From Anaerocolumna sp. (GTDB lineage: Bacteria > Bacillota > Clostridia > Lachnospirales > Lachnospiraceae): 64,000 bases of DNA. The stretch lies in the NCBI GenBank assembly GCA_029256725.1, contig JAQSXJ010000002.1, positions 1 through 64,000 of the forward strand. The letters run 5' to 3'. The first letter of the stretch is position 1; each line of letters begins with the position of its first letter. This document shows positions 53,833-63,310 of this stretch, piece by piece. A program made the position numbers and the translations under genes. The notes under the pieces were generated by a model. The model searched no databases. It was not told the DNA's origin and saw nothing but the letters and a program-made list of their open reading frames with translations.

Positions 53833-55416
53833 TTAGATGTTGATGATAGTAGATAACGTAAGAACAAAAGTAGTTGCTGTATATAGCAATATATGTCCAT
53901 CTGTTATTACTTCATCCTCACATAATCCTTTTAGACTTTTTTCATTTATCTCTCCTTTAATATAAGCAATGTCAAGTATATAAAGGCCTAATTTATCTAA
54001 TATTCTAATTATATTACCAAGACTAAATCCCTCATTATCTTGGTTACCAATATAATCAATATTATTAAAAGATAGAATTATTTTTCCTCCACTATTAAGC
54101 AAGTGCTTAGAGTTAAATAATACATTTTCAGGATATTTAAATGAATTTAAGCTGTGATCAATTATAATATAATCATACCGCTTTGTATCTAACTCTCCAA
54201 TAACTGCCTCGAAATTAATACCAAGAACATTGATAACTGTCTTTGCCAGCTTATAAAGTCTCTCTCTATGTTCTGTTCCTATCACATATGCATTAGGGAA
54301 GATAGCTGATATCCTAGATAGGGTACATCCTAATTTACAACCTATTTCCAATACATTAAAACTGCCTGGCTTCGGCATCACAGCATCTAGAATATAAGAG
54401 TTTACCACACTATAGGGTATGTAGTTATATTCCCACTTCATTGCTAATTTTTGTTCGTTTATTCTTAACAGGTTAAAGTAATCATTCGATTTCTTTTTAA
54501 AACTTTTACTACCATAATGATAAATAAAGCTATTCTTGCAAAGTAAAAGTTTATATCCTTCTAATAGCAATCTAATGCTTAGATCATTATCTTCATAATT
54601 GCCAGGTGTAAACCTTTCATCTAAATACCCCACCTTCTCTAGGGCTGTTCTTTTAACAAGCATCGCAAATCCTACCAACCATCCTTTTGATTCATACGGA
54701 TATTTTATAGGAATATTATTTATTCTACCATATTCCAGCCACTGTCCTATCTCCTCATATTCTTCCTTCACTTGTTGATAATTTACTGCACTATTAGAGA
54801 CACTTCCAGTTGCTCCCACCTTATCTGATTCATACAATCCCATTCGCAGCCAAAAAAGTGCATTAGGTGTTAGAATTGTATCATTGTTTAAAAGTAATAT
54901 ATCTGAATCCACTGGTGCCAATCTAATTCCCTGGTTACACCCTGCTGGGAATCCCTTGTTCTCTATATTGAACTGACAACAAATATCTTGTTGTCCTTTC
55001 AGCCAGTCTTGTATTCCATCTATAGAAGCGTTATCTATAACAAAAAGATCATAAGTACTCTCATCATTATACTTGCGAATGCTTTGAATACATTCTTTTG
55101 TAACTTGACCACTATTGTAAGATAAGAGTATAATTGCTGTTTTTCTTACAGTTATGATATTATTTATAAATAAATCTGTTATAAATGATTTGATTATTTT
55201 AAGGTCATTTGGTTCACTGCAATAGAATAAAGCATTTTCAAAACATAAGTAAGCTTGATTCACATTAGTTAGTGCGTAATATTGCCCAAGCATAAGATAG
55301 AGCTCATAATTCATCCAGTTAAATTTAAGACCTTTTGAAATCCATTCAAAAAAGGTAGCAATATCATTACATTTCCATGCCTTATCAGCTTCTATGACAG
55401 CAGTTATATCATCCAT
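53833..55416 (-). CDS. GT2 glycosyltransferase-methyltransferase fusion
   Basis: 527-residue multidomain protein. A short TPR-like N-terminus (about 5-75) precedes a GT2 domain (about 92-330) with TAIILLSYNSGQVTKECIQS, DLFVIDNASIDG, and a DxD-like LLNNDT (about 174). The region ERFTPGNYEDNDLSIRLLLEGYK is typical of rhamnosyltransferase-like GT2. From about 350 a SAM-dependent methyltransferase-like domain follows: VLEIGCKLGCTLSRISAIFP (about 353), YVIGTEHRE, YDYIIIDHSLNSF, and LNSGGKIILSF. Sugar transfer followed by O-methylation of the product is plausible. Start ATG 55416 with GGAG 6 bases upstream. Confidence 0.8.
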   Translation of the reverse strand: MDDITAVIEADKAWKCNDIATFFEWISKGLKFNWMNYELYLMLGQYYALTNVNQAYLCFENALFYCSEPNDLKIIKSFITDLFINNIITVRKTAIILLSYNSGQVTKECIQSIRKYNDESTYDLFVIDNASIDGIQDWLKGQQDICCQFNIENKGFPAGCNQGIRLAPVDSDILLLNNDTILTPNALFWLRMGLYESDKVGATGSVSNSAVNYQQVKEEYEEIGQWLEYGRINNIPIKYPYESKGWLVGFAMLVKRTALEKVGYLDERFTPGNYEDNDLSIRLLLEGYKLLLCKNSFIYHYGSKSFKKKSNDYFNLLRINEQKLAMKWEYNYIPYSVVNSYILDAVMPKPGSFNVLEIGCKLGCTLSRISAIFPNAYVIGTEHRERLYKLAKTVINVLGINFEAVIGELDTKRYDYIIIDHSLNSFKYPENVLFNSKHLLNSGGKIILSFNNIDYIGNQDNEGFSLGNIIRILDKLGLYILDIAYIKGEINEKSLKGLCEDEVITDGHILLYTATTFVLTLSTIINI

Positions 55417-55524
55417 ATTATTCTCCATTAGCAACTACTACTTATTAGCTGCTATACTAGATATACTTAATATTTTTATTTCAATCTAAATCAATCAGCT
55501 ATGCCAGCAAACTATTTATTTTAA

Positions 55525-56727
55525 TTACACTGCAAATAAGACATAATCACAAGGCCATAAACAATTATGTCCATTAAAGCGCAAGTAAAATTTATAATCA
55601 TCTCTAATCTCATTTACTAGCTTAGGAATTTGAAATAAATCATTTGGAATATGGTAAGCAGAAATAAGTAACTTTGGTTTTTCTTCTTTGATATGCCTTA
55701 TACTACCCAATAGCGCATCCTTTTCGGCACCTTCTATGTCCATTTTTATTAGAGAAACCGGTTCCTGTATATCTTCATCTAATGATACGATGGGTACAGC
55801 AATAGTTCCTTTATAAGAGACAGTATTCCCGGCTCCATTACCTGTATCAGTAATATACATAACACTTTCTTCTAGCCCTAAACCTTTTTGTATCGGATAT
55901 ATATTTTTTAACTGTTCTAAATTCTTTTTTAGAACTTCAAATGTTCTAGGTGTAACCTCATAAGCATAGATTTTGGCATAATCACCAAAAGTATTGACAA
56001 AATCAAATGCTGAGTCACCTATATATGCTCCCATATCAACAAGAACTTCATTCTTAGTACATTCCAGAATATCCAAATCAAAATAATCTGAATAAAGAGT
56101 TTCACATAGCTTATGCATACTGACTATATCAAAATTAAACCAATACTTAATTATCCCATTTAATACCTTTTTTGATCTATAATCTTCTAAATGATCATAA
56201 ATCCATTTATATTCGTCTATGGATGTACACATTAATGATATATGTTCAGCGATAAGAGAATAATCATTATTTAAATAATCTATCTTATTTTTAAGAAAAC
56301 TATATCTTTTTGGTAAAGTTAGAAATTCATTTTTTAATTCTTCCGGTAATTCTAAGAACTTAGTAACAGTAATATTATAAATTACCTCTTCTTCGATATA
56401 TTTAAAATACTCATAAATATCAAAAAAATCTTCATCTATATTGTTTGGTGCTAAATCTCTTTTTGATATAGAATCTTCCCACACACTAATTATTTCATTA
56501 ACTTCATATATATAACATTTCCGATGTTTTATGTTATCTAAATTATATTCTTTTTGGAATGATAATTTTTCATAATGATATAGAAATTTGTTTATTTCCA
56601 TTACTACTAATTGAATTTCTTGTATACTATTTATATCTAATACATCTAGCTCACGTTCAATAAGAATTTTCAATTGATTTATAATTGATGTAACTTGTTC
56701 AAATTTTTCTTTCATAGTGTATGCCAC
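55525..56727 (-). CDS. FkbM-family methyltransferase
   Basis: 400-residue protein. The N-terminal half (about 1-215) is helical and unrecognised. The C-terminal half is an FkbM-type SAM methyltransferase: DMGAYIGDSAFDFVN (about 236-250, SAM loop), IYAYEVTPRTFEVL (about 258), VSLIKMDIEGAEKDALLG (about 325-342) and LLISAYHIPNDLF. FkbM enzymes O-methylate sugars and recur in flagellin glycosylation islands. Start taken as GTG 56727 with GGAG 12 bases upstream; ATG 56715 is too far from it. It sits inside the glycosylation operon. Confidence 0.85.
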   Translation of the reverse strand: MAYTMKEKFEQVTSIINQLKILIERELDVLDINSIQEIQLVVMEINKFLYHYEKLSFQKEYNLDNIKHRKCYIYEVNEIISVWEDSISKRDLAPNNIDEDFFDIYEYFKYIEEEVIYNITVTKFLELPEELKNEFLTLPKRYSFLKNKIDYLNNDYSLIAEHISLMCTSIDEYKWIYDHLEDYRSKKVLNGIIKYWFNFDIVSMHKLCETLYSDYFDLDILECTKNEVLVDMGAYIGDSAFDFVNTFGDYAKIYAYEVTPRTFEVLKKNLEQLKNIYPIQKGLGLEESVMYITDTGNGAGNTVSYKGTIAVPIVSLDEDIQEPVSLIKMDIEGAEKDALLGSIRHIKEEKPKLLISAYHIPNDLFQIPKLVNEIRDDYKFYLRFNGHNCLWPCDYVLFAV

Positions 56728-56751
56728 TAATAATGGCTACTCCTTTCATGG

Positions 56752-58347
56752 TCATCTACCAGGACAATCTGATTGCAATTTGGTACTTTCTCTAGTTAAT
56801 ACCTCATTTATTATCAGTTTGAATTCATCATCTGTATTTAATAAGACCTCAGATCTTTCTTTTGCAACCTTTGACATATTAATGTAAAATTCTCTATTTT
56901 CTTCATACTTTCTTATTTTTTCAGCCATTTGAAAATAATCTGCAACACAAAATGCCTCACCAGCATTAACCGCTACATCTCCATAAGACAAGGTTATAAC
57001 AGGTATTCCTTTACTCATAGCTTCAACAGCCGAAGTCCCTCCTCCTTTGCGTAGAGGATTAATATATAAGTCCACACTATCTAAAACAGCTAAAATATCA
57101 TCTTGATATCCTATGTAGACACAGTTCTTCTTAATCTCATATTTAAGTGTAAAAGACTCATAATTTTCAAAAGTACCAACAAAAACTACACATATTTTTT
57201 TTTCATCTAATTCCTTAATCATCTGAACAAAATCTATCGAAACTTCTCTTTCTAACCGTCCTCCAATAACCGCAATAATAAACTTATCCTCAGGAATTCC
57301 CAATTGCTTTCTAGTCAATGTAAGATTCTGCTCTTTTAGACCTGATGTAAAAACACTTTCTATAACGCTTTTCTTTGAGATTCTCAATCTGGCTAGCAAT
57401 TTTTCATCTTCTTCATTCATTTTTCTGCCTAATGCTTGAAATTGTGTACAGGTATATTCAAAATCTGAAGGACATAAATTAATTGCTACCACCGGTACTA
57501 TACTATTACATAAATTAGCCAACATGCTATTACCACCTATAGAAACAATGCATAATGGCTTTAATTCCTTAATTGAAAGTAAAACATCATTAATGATTTC
57601 TATATCAGGCATTCCCTTTTTGAACTGTATATAAGGTATTGTTACTCCCTTCCACAATTGGCTGGTAGTATTAAGATATTCTGATATATAATTGGCCTCC
57701 ATAGTACTAAATAACGGTACATAACCGTTTAATGAGAAAACCTCACCAGTATTAAAGAGTACGACCTCTTTATTCAATCTCTCTATTATTGAACTACATC
57801 GGTCCAATGCGGTTTTGGTTGGTCCATGTTCTAAAGAAATAAATTGTTCTGTTATCACTAAAATCAATCCTTGATTACGTTCTTTCAATGGTATATAGGA
57901 GGCATCTTTAAGTACAGATTTCTCCATAAATTTCTTATATATTACCTCAAAATATTTCCATATCAAGTATTTCGTTTCCATTGTATCTAAACAACTGTTA
58001 TTAAACATTAGAGACTTTATTTGATAGAATAAAAAATAAGATGTATTTGGTGAAATTTGATTAGTTTGTAATAAGAATTGCAAAAATTCACATAATAACT
58101 TTTCAGTTGGATTAAGTTTTAGCAAAAAAGAGTACCAGTAAGCAGTAATTTCAAATTTGTCATACGGCATTTTTTTTAATACCATCTCTGTAATATCAGA
58201 AAGTACAACTGGAGACTCCCCTAATAATGCTACATAAACTTGTATAATATCATTTTCCATAGTTTCAGTAACTTTATCAATACCCGATTCCATATATATA
58301 TTTATTATATTTTTGCATATATCACTTTGAAAATTATCTTGCTCCAT
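56752..58347 (-). CDS. GT-B glycosyltransferase, possible protein glycosyltransferase
   Basis: 531-residue protein. Residues about 1-165 are helical, perhaps a protein-binding region. The rest has the GT-B two-domain layout: an N-lobe ending PVVAINLCPSDFEYTCTQFQALGRK and a C-lobe with KFIIAVIGGRLEREVSIDF (about 325), DLYINPLRKGGGTSAVEAMSKGIPVITLSYGDVA split around 420-455. The GGGTSAVEAMSKG motif is the nucleotide-sugar site of GT4/GT41-like enzymes. Acceptor unknown. Ribosome-binding site GAGGT. Lies between two other glycan-modifying genes in the operon. Confidence 0.8.
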   Translation of the reverse strand: MEQDNFQSDICKNIINIYMESGIDKVTETMENDIIQVYVALLGESPVVLSDITEMVLKKMPYDKFEITAYWYSFLLKLNPTEKLLCEFLQFLLQTNQISPNTSYFLFYQIKSLMFNNSCLDTMETKYLIWKYFEVIYKKFMEKSVLKDASYIPLKERNQGLILVITEQFISLEHGPTKTALDRCSSIIERLNKEVVLFNTGEVFSLNGYVPLFSTMEANYISEYLNTTSQLWKGVTIPYIQFKKGMPDIEIINDVLLSIKELKPLCIVSIGGNSMLANLCNSIVPVVAINLCPSDFEYTCTQFQALGRKMNEEDEKLLARLRISKKSVIESVFTSGLKEQNLTLTRKQLGIPEDKFIIAVIGGRLEREVSIDFVQMIKELDEKKICVVFVGTFENYESFTLKYEIKKNCVYIGYQDDILAVLDSVDLYINPLRKGGGTSAVEAMSKGIPVITLSYGDVAVNAGEAFCVADYFQMAEKIRKYEENREFYINMSKVAKERSEVLLNTDDEFKLIINEVLTRESTKLQSDCPGR

Positions 58348-58372
58348 ATTTAGACCTCTATGCCAAAAGTAT

Positions 58373-59395
58373 TTATTTTATATTACTACACTTATTATAA
58401 TATTCTTGTGCTTTAAGCTTATCTCCCAGACATTCATATATAACACCTATGTTATAATAAGCTAACTCACCATTAACACCAATCACTTTACTGCTGTTTT
58501 TCTTTGTTGCTTTTATAAATTCCTGTATAGCTTCTTCATAATACTCGTTATTCATTAATATTAATGCAATCAAAAATAAGAAATCTGCAGAATGATCAAA
58601 TTCATCATAAATATTCAGCATATGTAGTGCAACTTCATATTGTTCTGTATTTATCAATGCATAACCATATGTTTCAACTAAGTCGATTACATAATCTAAT
58701 TTTGTATTTAAGTTAAATTCCAAGGCCTTTTCTAGATATCTTACTGTATCATGAAATTCTTCTGTCATATAATAACTTTTCCCTATTTGATAATATAAAT
58801 AAGGATTTTCCGGAGTTTCCTTTAGTTGACTTAAAAGTAACGATATATTTCTCTCTGCTTTTAATTTTCTTGCTTTCAAATCACCATTGTATCCATTATG
58901 ACGTAAAGTTATTGAAATATCATGATATATATTCTCCGTTCCGGATTTTGATATTAATTGCTCGTGTATCATCCCGTAGTATTGATAGTGTTTTTTAGAA
59001 AATACTCTTCCTAGTCTAACCTTTTCTTCCATGAATCTATTAAAAGTTTTAAACTCATTAATTATAATCAATCTTCCTATTTCTTGTGTATATGTACAAA
59101 AAAATTCCTCTAACTCATTTATGTCATATTCTTCAACTACTTCATCAGCATCTAAAATTAAGATTATATCATTTTTTGCATACTCTATAGAAAAGTTTCT
59201 AGCTTTGCTAAAATCATTATCCCAAGTATAATCATAAACTTTTGGAGTATATTGAAATGCTATATTTTTAGTCATATCAACAGAGCCAGTATCAACAATA
59301 ATAATCTCATTGACCAGATTCTGGACGCTATCCAAACATTTGGACAAATTATTTTCTTCGTTTCTCACTATCATACATAGACTAATATTAAGCAA
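58373..59395 (-). CDS. GT2 glycosyltransferase with TPR tail
   Basis: 340 residues, paralogous to the product of 50554-51576. The GT2 core reads ISLCMIVRNEENNLSKCLDS, IIVDTGSVDMT, ILILDADEVVEEY (about 80-92, metal site). The TPR region (about 200-335) includes PYLYYQIGKSYYMTEEFHDTVRYLEKALEF and YYNIGVIYECLGDKLKAQEYYNK in separate segments. Such tails bind protein acceptors in peptide- and flagellin-type glycosyltransferases. The start is TTG 59395 with GGAGG 7 bases upstream. It follows the nonulosonate operon genes by about 36 bases. Confidence 0.87.
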   Translation of the reverse strand: MLNISLCMIVRNEENNLSKCLDSVQNLVNEIIIVDTGSVDMTKNIAFQYTPKVYDYTWDNDFSKARNFSIEYAKNDIILILDADEVVEEYDINELEEFFCTYTQEIGRLIIINEFKTFNRFMEEKVRLGRVFSKKHYQYYGMIHEQLISKSGTENIYHDISITLRHNGYNGDLKARKLKAERNISLLLSQLKETPENPYLYYQIGKSYYMTEEFHDTVRYLEKALEFNLNTKLDYVIDLVETYGYALINTEQYEVALHMLNIYDEFDHSADFLFLIALILMNNEYYEEAIQEFIKATKKNSSKVIGVNGELAYYNIGVIYECLGDKLKAQEYYNKCSNIK

Positions 59396-59431
59396 TTACT
59401 CCCCTCCTCTCAGTACAAATATCATTTTATA

Positions 59432-60598
59432 TCAAAAATTAATATCATAGAATTTTTTCTTTCTAACTATTTTCTTTTTATTAATATTTTCTTTAATAAC
59501 TGATATTATTTTATCTGTTACACCATCACTACCATATGGATTTTCAACTATTTGAGTATTATTCTTAAACTCAACACTTAATGCTCTTTTTAACGCTCTA
59601 ACAATAGCATCTTTATAGGGAGGGCAATCAATTACGGATAATGCCTTGACTCTGCCTTTCTGTCTATCACCAATATTAACCGTAGGTATTTTAAGAGATG
59701 GCGCTTCGATAATGCCGCTTGATGAATTACCAATAATAACATCACAATATTTCATGCATGACATATACCTCTGTTGTCCGAGAGAAGAAAATATAGCTGA
59801 ACGAGCCTTGTTTTTTATTACATACTCTTCCAGCATATGGTTTAAATATTGTCCCCCCATGTCCGCATTCGACTTGGTAAAGATTATAAATAGCTCCGGT
59901 ATCTCATTTAATGCATCCAGGATATTATTAATTTGTAATTCCATTTCATCTTTTTCCATAGTAACTGGATGATAAGTGAAAAGTGCTGACTTTCCGCCAA
60001 ATTCTATCCCTAACATTAATTCTAATTCTTCTTTATTCAGATACTGAAGATTAGCAATTGCATCCATTGCCAAAGCTCCTACATTAAAAACTCTTTCTGG
60101 CTCTTCTCCCAGTTGTATTACTCTTTTCCTATAGATTTCGGTACTTGTAAAATGCAAATAACTCATTTTAGATATTGCGTGTCTATACGCTTCATCCAAA
60201 GCCCCTTGCGTTGTTTCGCCTCCATGGATATGGGCAATCGGTATATGGCAGTTTAAAGCAGCAACAGCCGCTGATAACATCTCAAATCTATCACCAAGAA
60301 TTACAAGTATATCCGGATTTAAGCGCTTAAATGTCTCTGCTAGGCTGATAAGTGCCAACCCCATAGATTTTGATGTACCAACCCCACTATTGCTGCTTAC
60401 TATAATTTCTACTGTTTCATCAGCAGTAAAACCATCAGCTTGTATTTCATCATAAGTATAGCCGAATTCTTGCGAAAGATGTGTTCCTGTTACGATTAAT
60501 TGCAGTAAAGTATCATTATCGTTCTTCACCTTGTCCATTAATTGTTTTAACAATCCGTATTCAGCTCTCGTACCGGTGATAACGCATATCTTAATCAT
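59432..60598 (-). CDS. legG: Hydrolysing 2-epimerase (NeuC/LegG type)
   Basis: 388-residue UDP/GDP-N-acetylhexosamine 2-epimerase of the hydrolysing class, making 2-acetamido mannose-type sugars for nonulosonic acid synthesis. The GT-B-like fold opens KICVITGTRAEYGLLKQLMD, has DILVILGDRFEMLSAAVAAL (about 95), HIHGGETTQGALDEAYRHAI (about 122), and GNSSSGIIEAPSLKIPTVNIG split near 290-312. With the PtmE-like and LegC-like genes upstream, the GDP-linked LegG route to legionaminic acid is more likely than the UDP-GlcNAc route to sialic acid. It overlaps legI by four bases. Confidence 0.85.
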   Translation of the reverse strand: MIKICVITGTRAEYGLLKQLMDKVKNDNDTLLQLIVTGTHLSQEFGYTYDEIQADGFTADETVEIIVSSNSGVGTSKSMGLALISLAETFKRLNPDILVILGDRFEMLSAAVAALNCHIPIAHIHGGETTQGALDEAYRHAISKMSYLHFTSTEIYRKRVIQLGEEPERVFNVGALAMDAIANLQYLNKEELELMLGIEFGGKSALFTYHPVTMEKDEMELQINNILDALNEIPELFIIFTKSNADMGGQYLNHMLEEYVIKNKARSAIFSSLGQQRYMSCMKYCDVIIGNSSSGIIEAPSLKIPTVNIGDRQKGRVKALSVIDCPPYKDAIVRALKRALSVEFKNNTQIVENPYGSDGVTDKIISVIKENINKKKIVRKKKFYDINF

Positions 60599-61590
60599 AA
60601 TTTTATTTTTTCATCCTTCCTATAACTTTTGGTAGAAGTTAAGCCTATAATGCTATTCCAATTCATGGGAGATATACCATCTCCTGGGCGTTTGACTCCC
60701 AGATTTTCTTCACTAAAAATTTCACCTTTTTCAATATTACGGCTTGCAACAATACTTTTTCTTACCAAAGAAATATTTTTCCTTTCAGAAACAGATGGTA
60801 CTTTTTTACCATCTCCTAATGACTTCTCTATATTCCTGATAGCATGAACTAACATTTTGAATTCAGAAGGCATCATACTTGCTTTATGATCCGGACCAAT
60901 CATTGCTTTATCAAGGGTAAAATGTTTTTCAATAACTACTGCTCCCAGAGCTACAGCTGCTATTGATGCTTCTATTCCCGATGTATGATCAGAATACCCT
61001 ACCGGATAACCAAATGCTTCTCTTAGGGTTATTATAGCATTTAGATTTATATCCTCAAATGGCGCAGGATATTCCGTAGTACAGTGAAGCAGTGTAAGCA
61101 TATTAGGAGGGTAATTTTCAAACACTTTAAGCGCCTCACTAATCTCATCCATTGTACACATTCCTGTTGACAGGATAACTGGCAGTCCTAATTTTGCAAT
61201 CTTTTTAAGATATGGTTTGTCTGTAATTTCGCCTGAAGGTATCTTCATACGTGAGAGAGAAAGATTTTTTAAAAATTCAATACTTTGAAAATCAAACGGT
61301 GTAGACAAGAATTCTATTCCCACTTCCATAGCATACGTCTTTAATTCAACAAAATTATCAAATGATAATTCTAATTCTTCAAGCATATGCAGTTGACTCT
61401 TAGCACCCATATTATGTTCCTGATAAATCGCTGTTTTTGCTTCATCAGTCACTAATTCTTTCGCTATAAAAGTCTGAAATTTTATTGCGTCTGCACCAAC
61501 TTCTTTCGCTTTTATAATCAATTCTTTGGCTATCTCTATGTTACCATTGTGATTTACACCAGCTTCCGCAATTATAAAGGTCTTAGCCAT
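60595..61590 (-). CDS. legI: N-acylneuraminate/legionaminate synthase
   Basis: 331-residue NeuB-family synthase that condenses a six-carbon sugar with PEP to the nine-carbon acid. The TIM barrel opens IIAEAGVNHNGNIEIAKELI, has DAIKFQTF (about 35), MKIPSGEI (about 117), LSTGMC (about 140), HCTTEYPAP (about 166) and GYSDHTSG (about 199). The C-terminal SAF (antifreeze-like) domain begins near 275 (RSIVASRNIEKGEIFSEENLG). Ribosome-binding site AAGGAGG. Neighbours favour the legionaminic variant. It overlaps the acetyltransferase gene by eight bases. Confidence 0.88.
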   Translation of the reverse strand: MAKTFIIAEAGVNHNGNIEIAKELIIKAKEVGADAIKFQTFIAKELVTDEAKTAIYQEHNMGAKSQLHMLEELELSFDNFVELKTYAMEVGIEFLSTPFDFQSIEFLKNLSLSRMKIPSGEITDKPYLKKIAKLGLPVILSTGMCTMDEISEALKVFENYPPNMLTLLHCTTEYPAPFEDINLNAIITLREAFGYPVGYSDHTSGIEASIAAVALGAVVIEKHFTLDKAMIGPDHKASMMPSEFKMLVHAIRNIEKSLGDGKKVPSVSERKNISLVRKSIVASRNIEKGEIFSEENLGVKRPGDGISPMNWNSIIGLTSTKSYRKDEKIKL

Positions 61591-62242
61591 TCACAACCTC
61601 CTTACAAGGATTCCCATACGCTTTCTTATATGACCCAAAATCACTTAGTACCACACTTCCCATACCAATAATCGTATTATTACCAACAGAAACACTCTGT
61701 TTTATAATACTCCCTGCCCCTATATGTGATTCGCTTCCGATTGTTACATTTCCGCAAAGTATACTGCCTGGACTGATATGGACATACTCGCCTATAAAAC
61801 AATCATGTTCTATTATACTTCCGCTATTTATTATAGCTCCATTTTTTATATTTGCTCCCACATTAACTATTACACTTTTCCCTATAAAGATCCCCTTCCC
61901 TAGTTGAATACAACCACTCACTGTACTTGTTTCATCAATTATATTAGGTATTTCAAATCCCAACTTACTTATCTTTTCAAATAGTTTTTTTCTGATTTCC
62001 GAATTACCAATACTTCCAACAGTAACAAATGCTTCATCGTATCCATAACCTTTAAAGAGCTCTAATTCATCATCAAATCCAATAATAGGAATACCATCCA
62101 ATGCTATTTTAGTATTCTCTAAATCATTTCTTTTTTCAATAATACCAATTTTATCATAGCGATTATTAGATCTTAAGGAGTCAATCACCGATCTGCAATG
62201 GCCGCCTCCACCAATCAATAGCAGATTATGTTTTTCTGGCAT
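61583..62242 (-). CDS. NeuD/PglD-type sugar acyltransferase
   Basis: 219-residue enzyme with an N-terminal Rossmann sugar-binding domain (LLLIGGGGHCRSVIDSLRSN) and a C-terminal left-handed beta-helix of hexapeptide repeats (IGKSVIVNVGANIKNGAI, IEHDCFIGEYVHISPG). The proposed catalytic His in IEHDCFIGE is in place. Related enzymes acetylate the 4-amino group in bacillosamine or legionaminic acid synthesis (PglD, LegH) or act as NeuD. It starts inside the PtmE-like gene (17-base overlap). Confidence 0.82.
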   Translation of the reverse strand: MPEKHNLLLIGGGGHCRSVIDSLRSNNRYDKIGIIEKRNDLENTKIALDGIPIIGFDDELELFKGYGYDEAFVTVGSIGNSEIRKKLFEKISKLGFEIPNIIDETSTVSGCIQLGKGIFIGKSVIVNVGANIKNGAIINSGSIIEHDCFIGEYVHISPGSILCGNVTIGSESHIGAGSIIKQSVSVGNNTIIGMGSVVLSDFGSYKKAYGNPCKEVVNG

Positions 62243-63281
62243 CTTCCTCCAACCTTTCTCGCATCTTTTCTAACTCTTCAAGCTGCCCCATATCCATCCA
62301 GGAACGTTCATTAATTGGATATATACCTACTTTTTCCCCTTTTTGTATACAACTCTGAATAATGTCTGTTATATGGATAAATGTATTTTCTGGTATCTGT
62401 TTCAAAAATTCAGGCGAAATCACATAAAAGCCTGTATTAGTAAGAAAAGAAAAGCTAGGTTTTTCTTTAAGTTGCTCAACGCGTCCTTCATCCGAAACTT
62501 GAATTGTACCATAGGGAATTGTTATATTTTTAGCAGCTGCAACAATAGTGATAATATTATTATCCCTAATATGTGTATTCATGATTTCATAATAATCTTC
62601 TTCTACTAATATATCACAATTAGTCATAAAGAATGGTTCAGTATATTTGCCTTCTAGAAGTTTTAATCCTCCGCCCGTCCCATAAAATTCTTTTTCTTCT
62701 ATAAAAGCAACATCTCTGATTACTTCATTATCAAGAAAAAAGGATTTTATGAAATTCTTTTTATAATTAACTATTAAGTCGAAATGATTACAATCGAATG
62801 CCTCAAATCTATCCATAATCAATTCTGTGATTGTTTTATCACCAACAGGTATAAGAGGTTTTGGAAGTATCTGTGTATATGGATATAACCTGGTTCCTTT
62901 ACCACCCGCCATAATTACTACAGGCGCATTGACATTACGTTTTTTAATAGCTTGACCATCAAGTAGAAAACGTATTGACAGCAGCCTACGCTCTCTTGAG
63001 ATAATCGGAACCGCTGTTATGGAATATTCTTTCATATAATTATCATAGTTAATCAATTCATCTTGATAAACAAACTTTGGTTGGTAATTAGCGATTTCTT
63101 TTACAAAACTGTTAATATCACCATTATGAATAATAAATCTTCTAATATCACCATCTGTTACAACAGCCAATAAATTTCCATTCTCACATACAAATGCAAT
63201 TCCTTTGGTATTTCTATCGATTATTTGCATTACTTGCAATACACTATCTTCATCTGATACTATAAAATCCTCTAATCTCAA
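62226..63281 (-). CDS. ptmE: CBS-nucleotidyltransferase (PtmE type)
   Basis: 351 residues: two CBS domains (about 1-115, GIAFVCENGNLLAVVTDGDIRR) followed by a sugar nucleotidyltransferase (about 120-345) with VVIMAGGKGTRLYPYTQILPKPLIPVGDK (pyrophosphorylase loop, in segments), FMTNCDILVEEDYYE and TNTGFYVISPE. The same CBS plus nucleotidyltransferase build is that of PtmE, the glucosamine-1-phosphate guanylyltransferase that starts GDP-linked legionaminic acid synthesis in Campylobacter. Start TTG with GGAGG 7 bases upstream. The CBS domains may bind a regulatory nucleotide. Confidence 0.85.
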   Translation of the reverse strand: MRLEDFIVSDEDSVLQVMQIIDRNTKGIAFVCENGNLLAVVTDGDIRRFIIHNGDINSFVKEIANYQPKFVYQDELINYDNYMKEYSITAVPIISRERRLLSIRFLLDGQAIKKRNVNAPVVIMAGGKGTRLYPYTQILPKPLIPVGDKTITELIMDRFEAFDCNHFDLIVNYKKNFIKSFFLDNEVIRDVAFIEEKEFYGTGGGLKLLEGKYTEPFFMTNCDILVEEDYYEIMNTHIRDNNIITIVAAAKNITIPYGTIQVSDEGRVEQLKEKPSFSFLTNTGFYVISPEFLKQIPENTFIHITDIIQSCIQKGEKVGIYPINERSWMDMGQLEELEKMRERLEEDARKT

Positions 63282-63310
63282 AGTAATACCTCCACATATG
63301 ACACTTATAC

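Noticed and set aside
60595..61590. Sialic acid (Neu5Ac) pathway as the product of the right-end operon
   Set aside because: Not excluded, but the PtmE-like and LegC-like neighbours fit legionaminate better.
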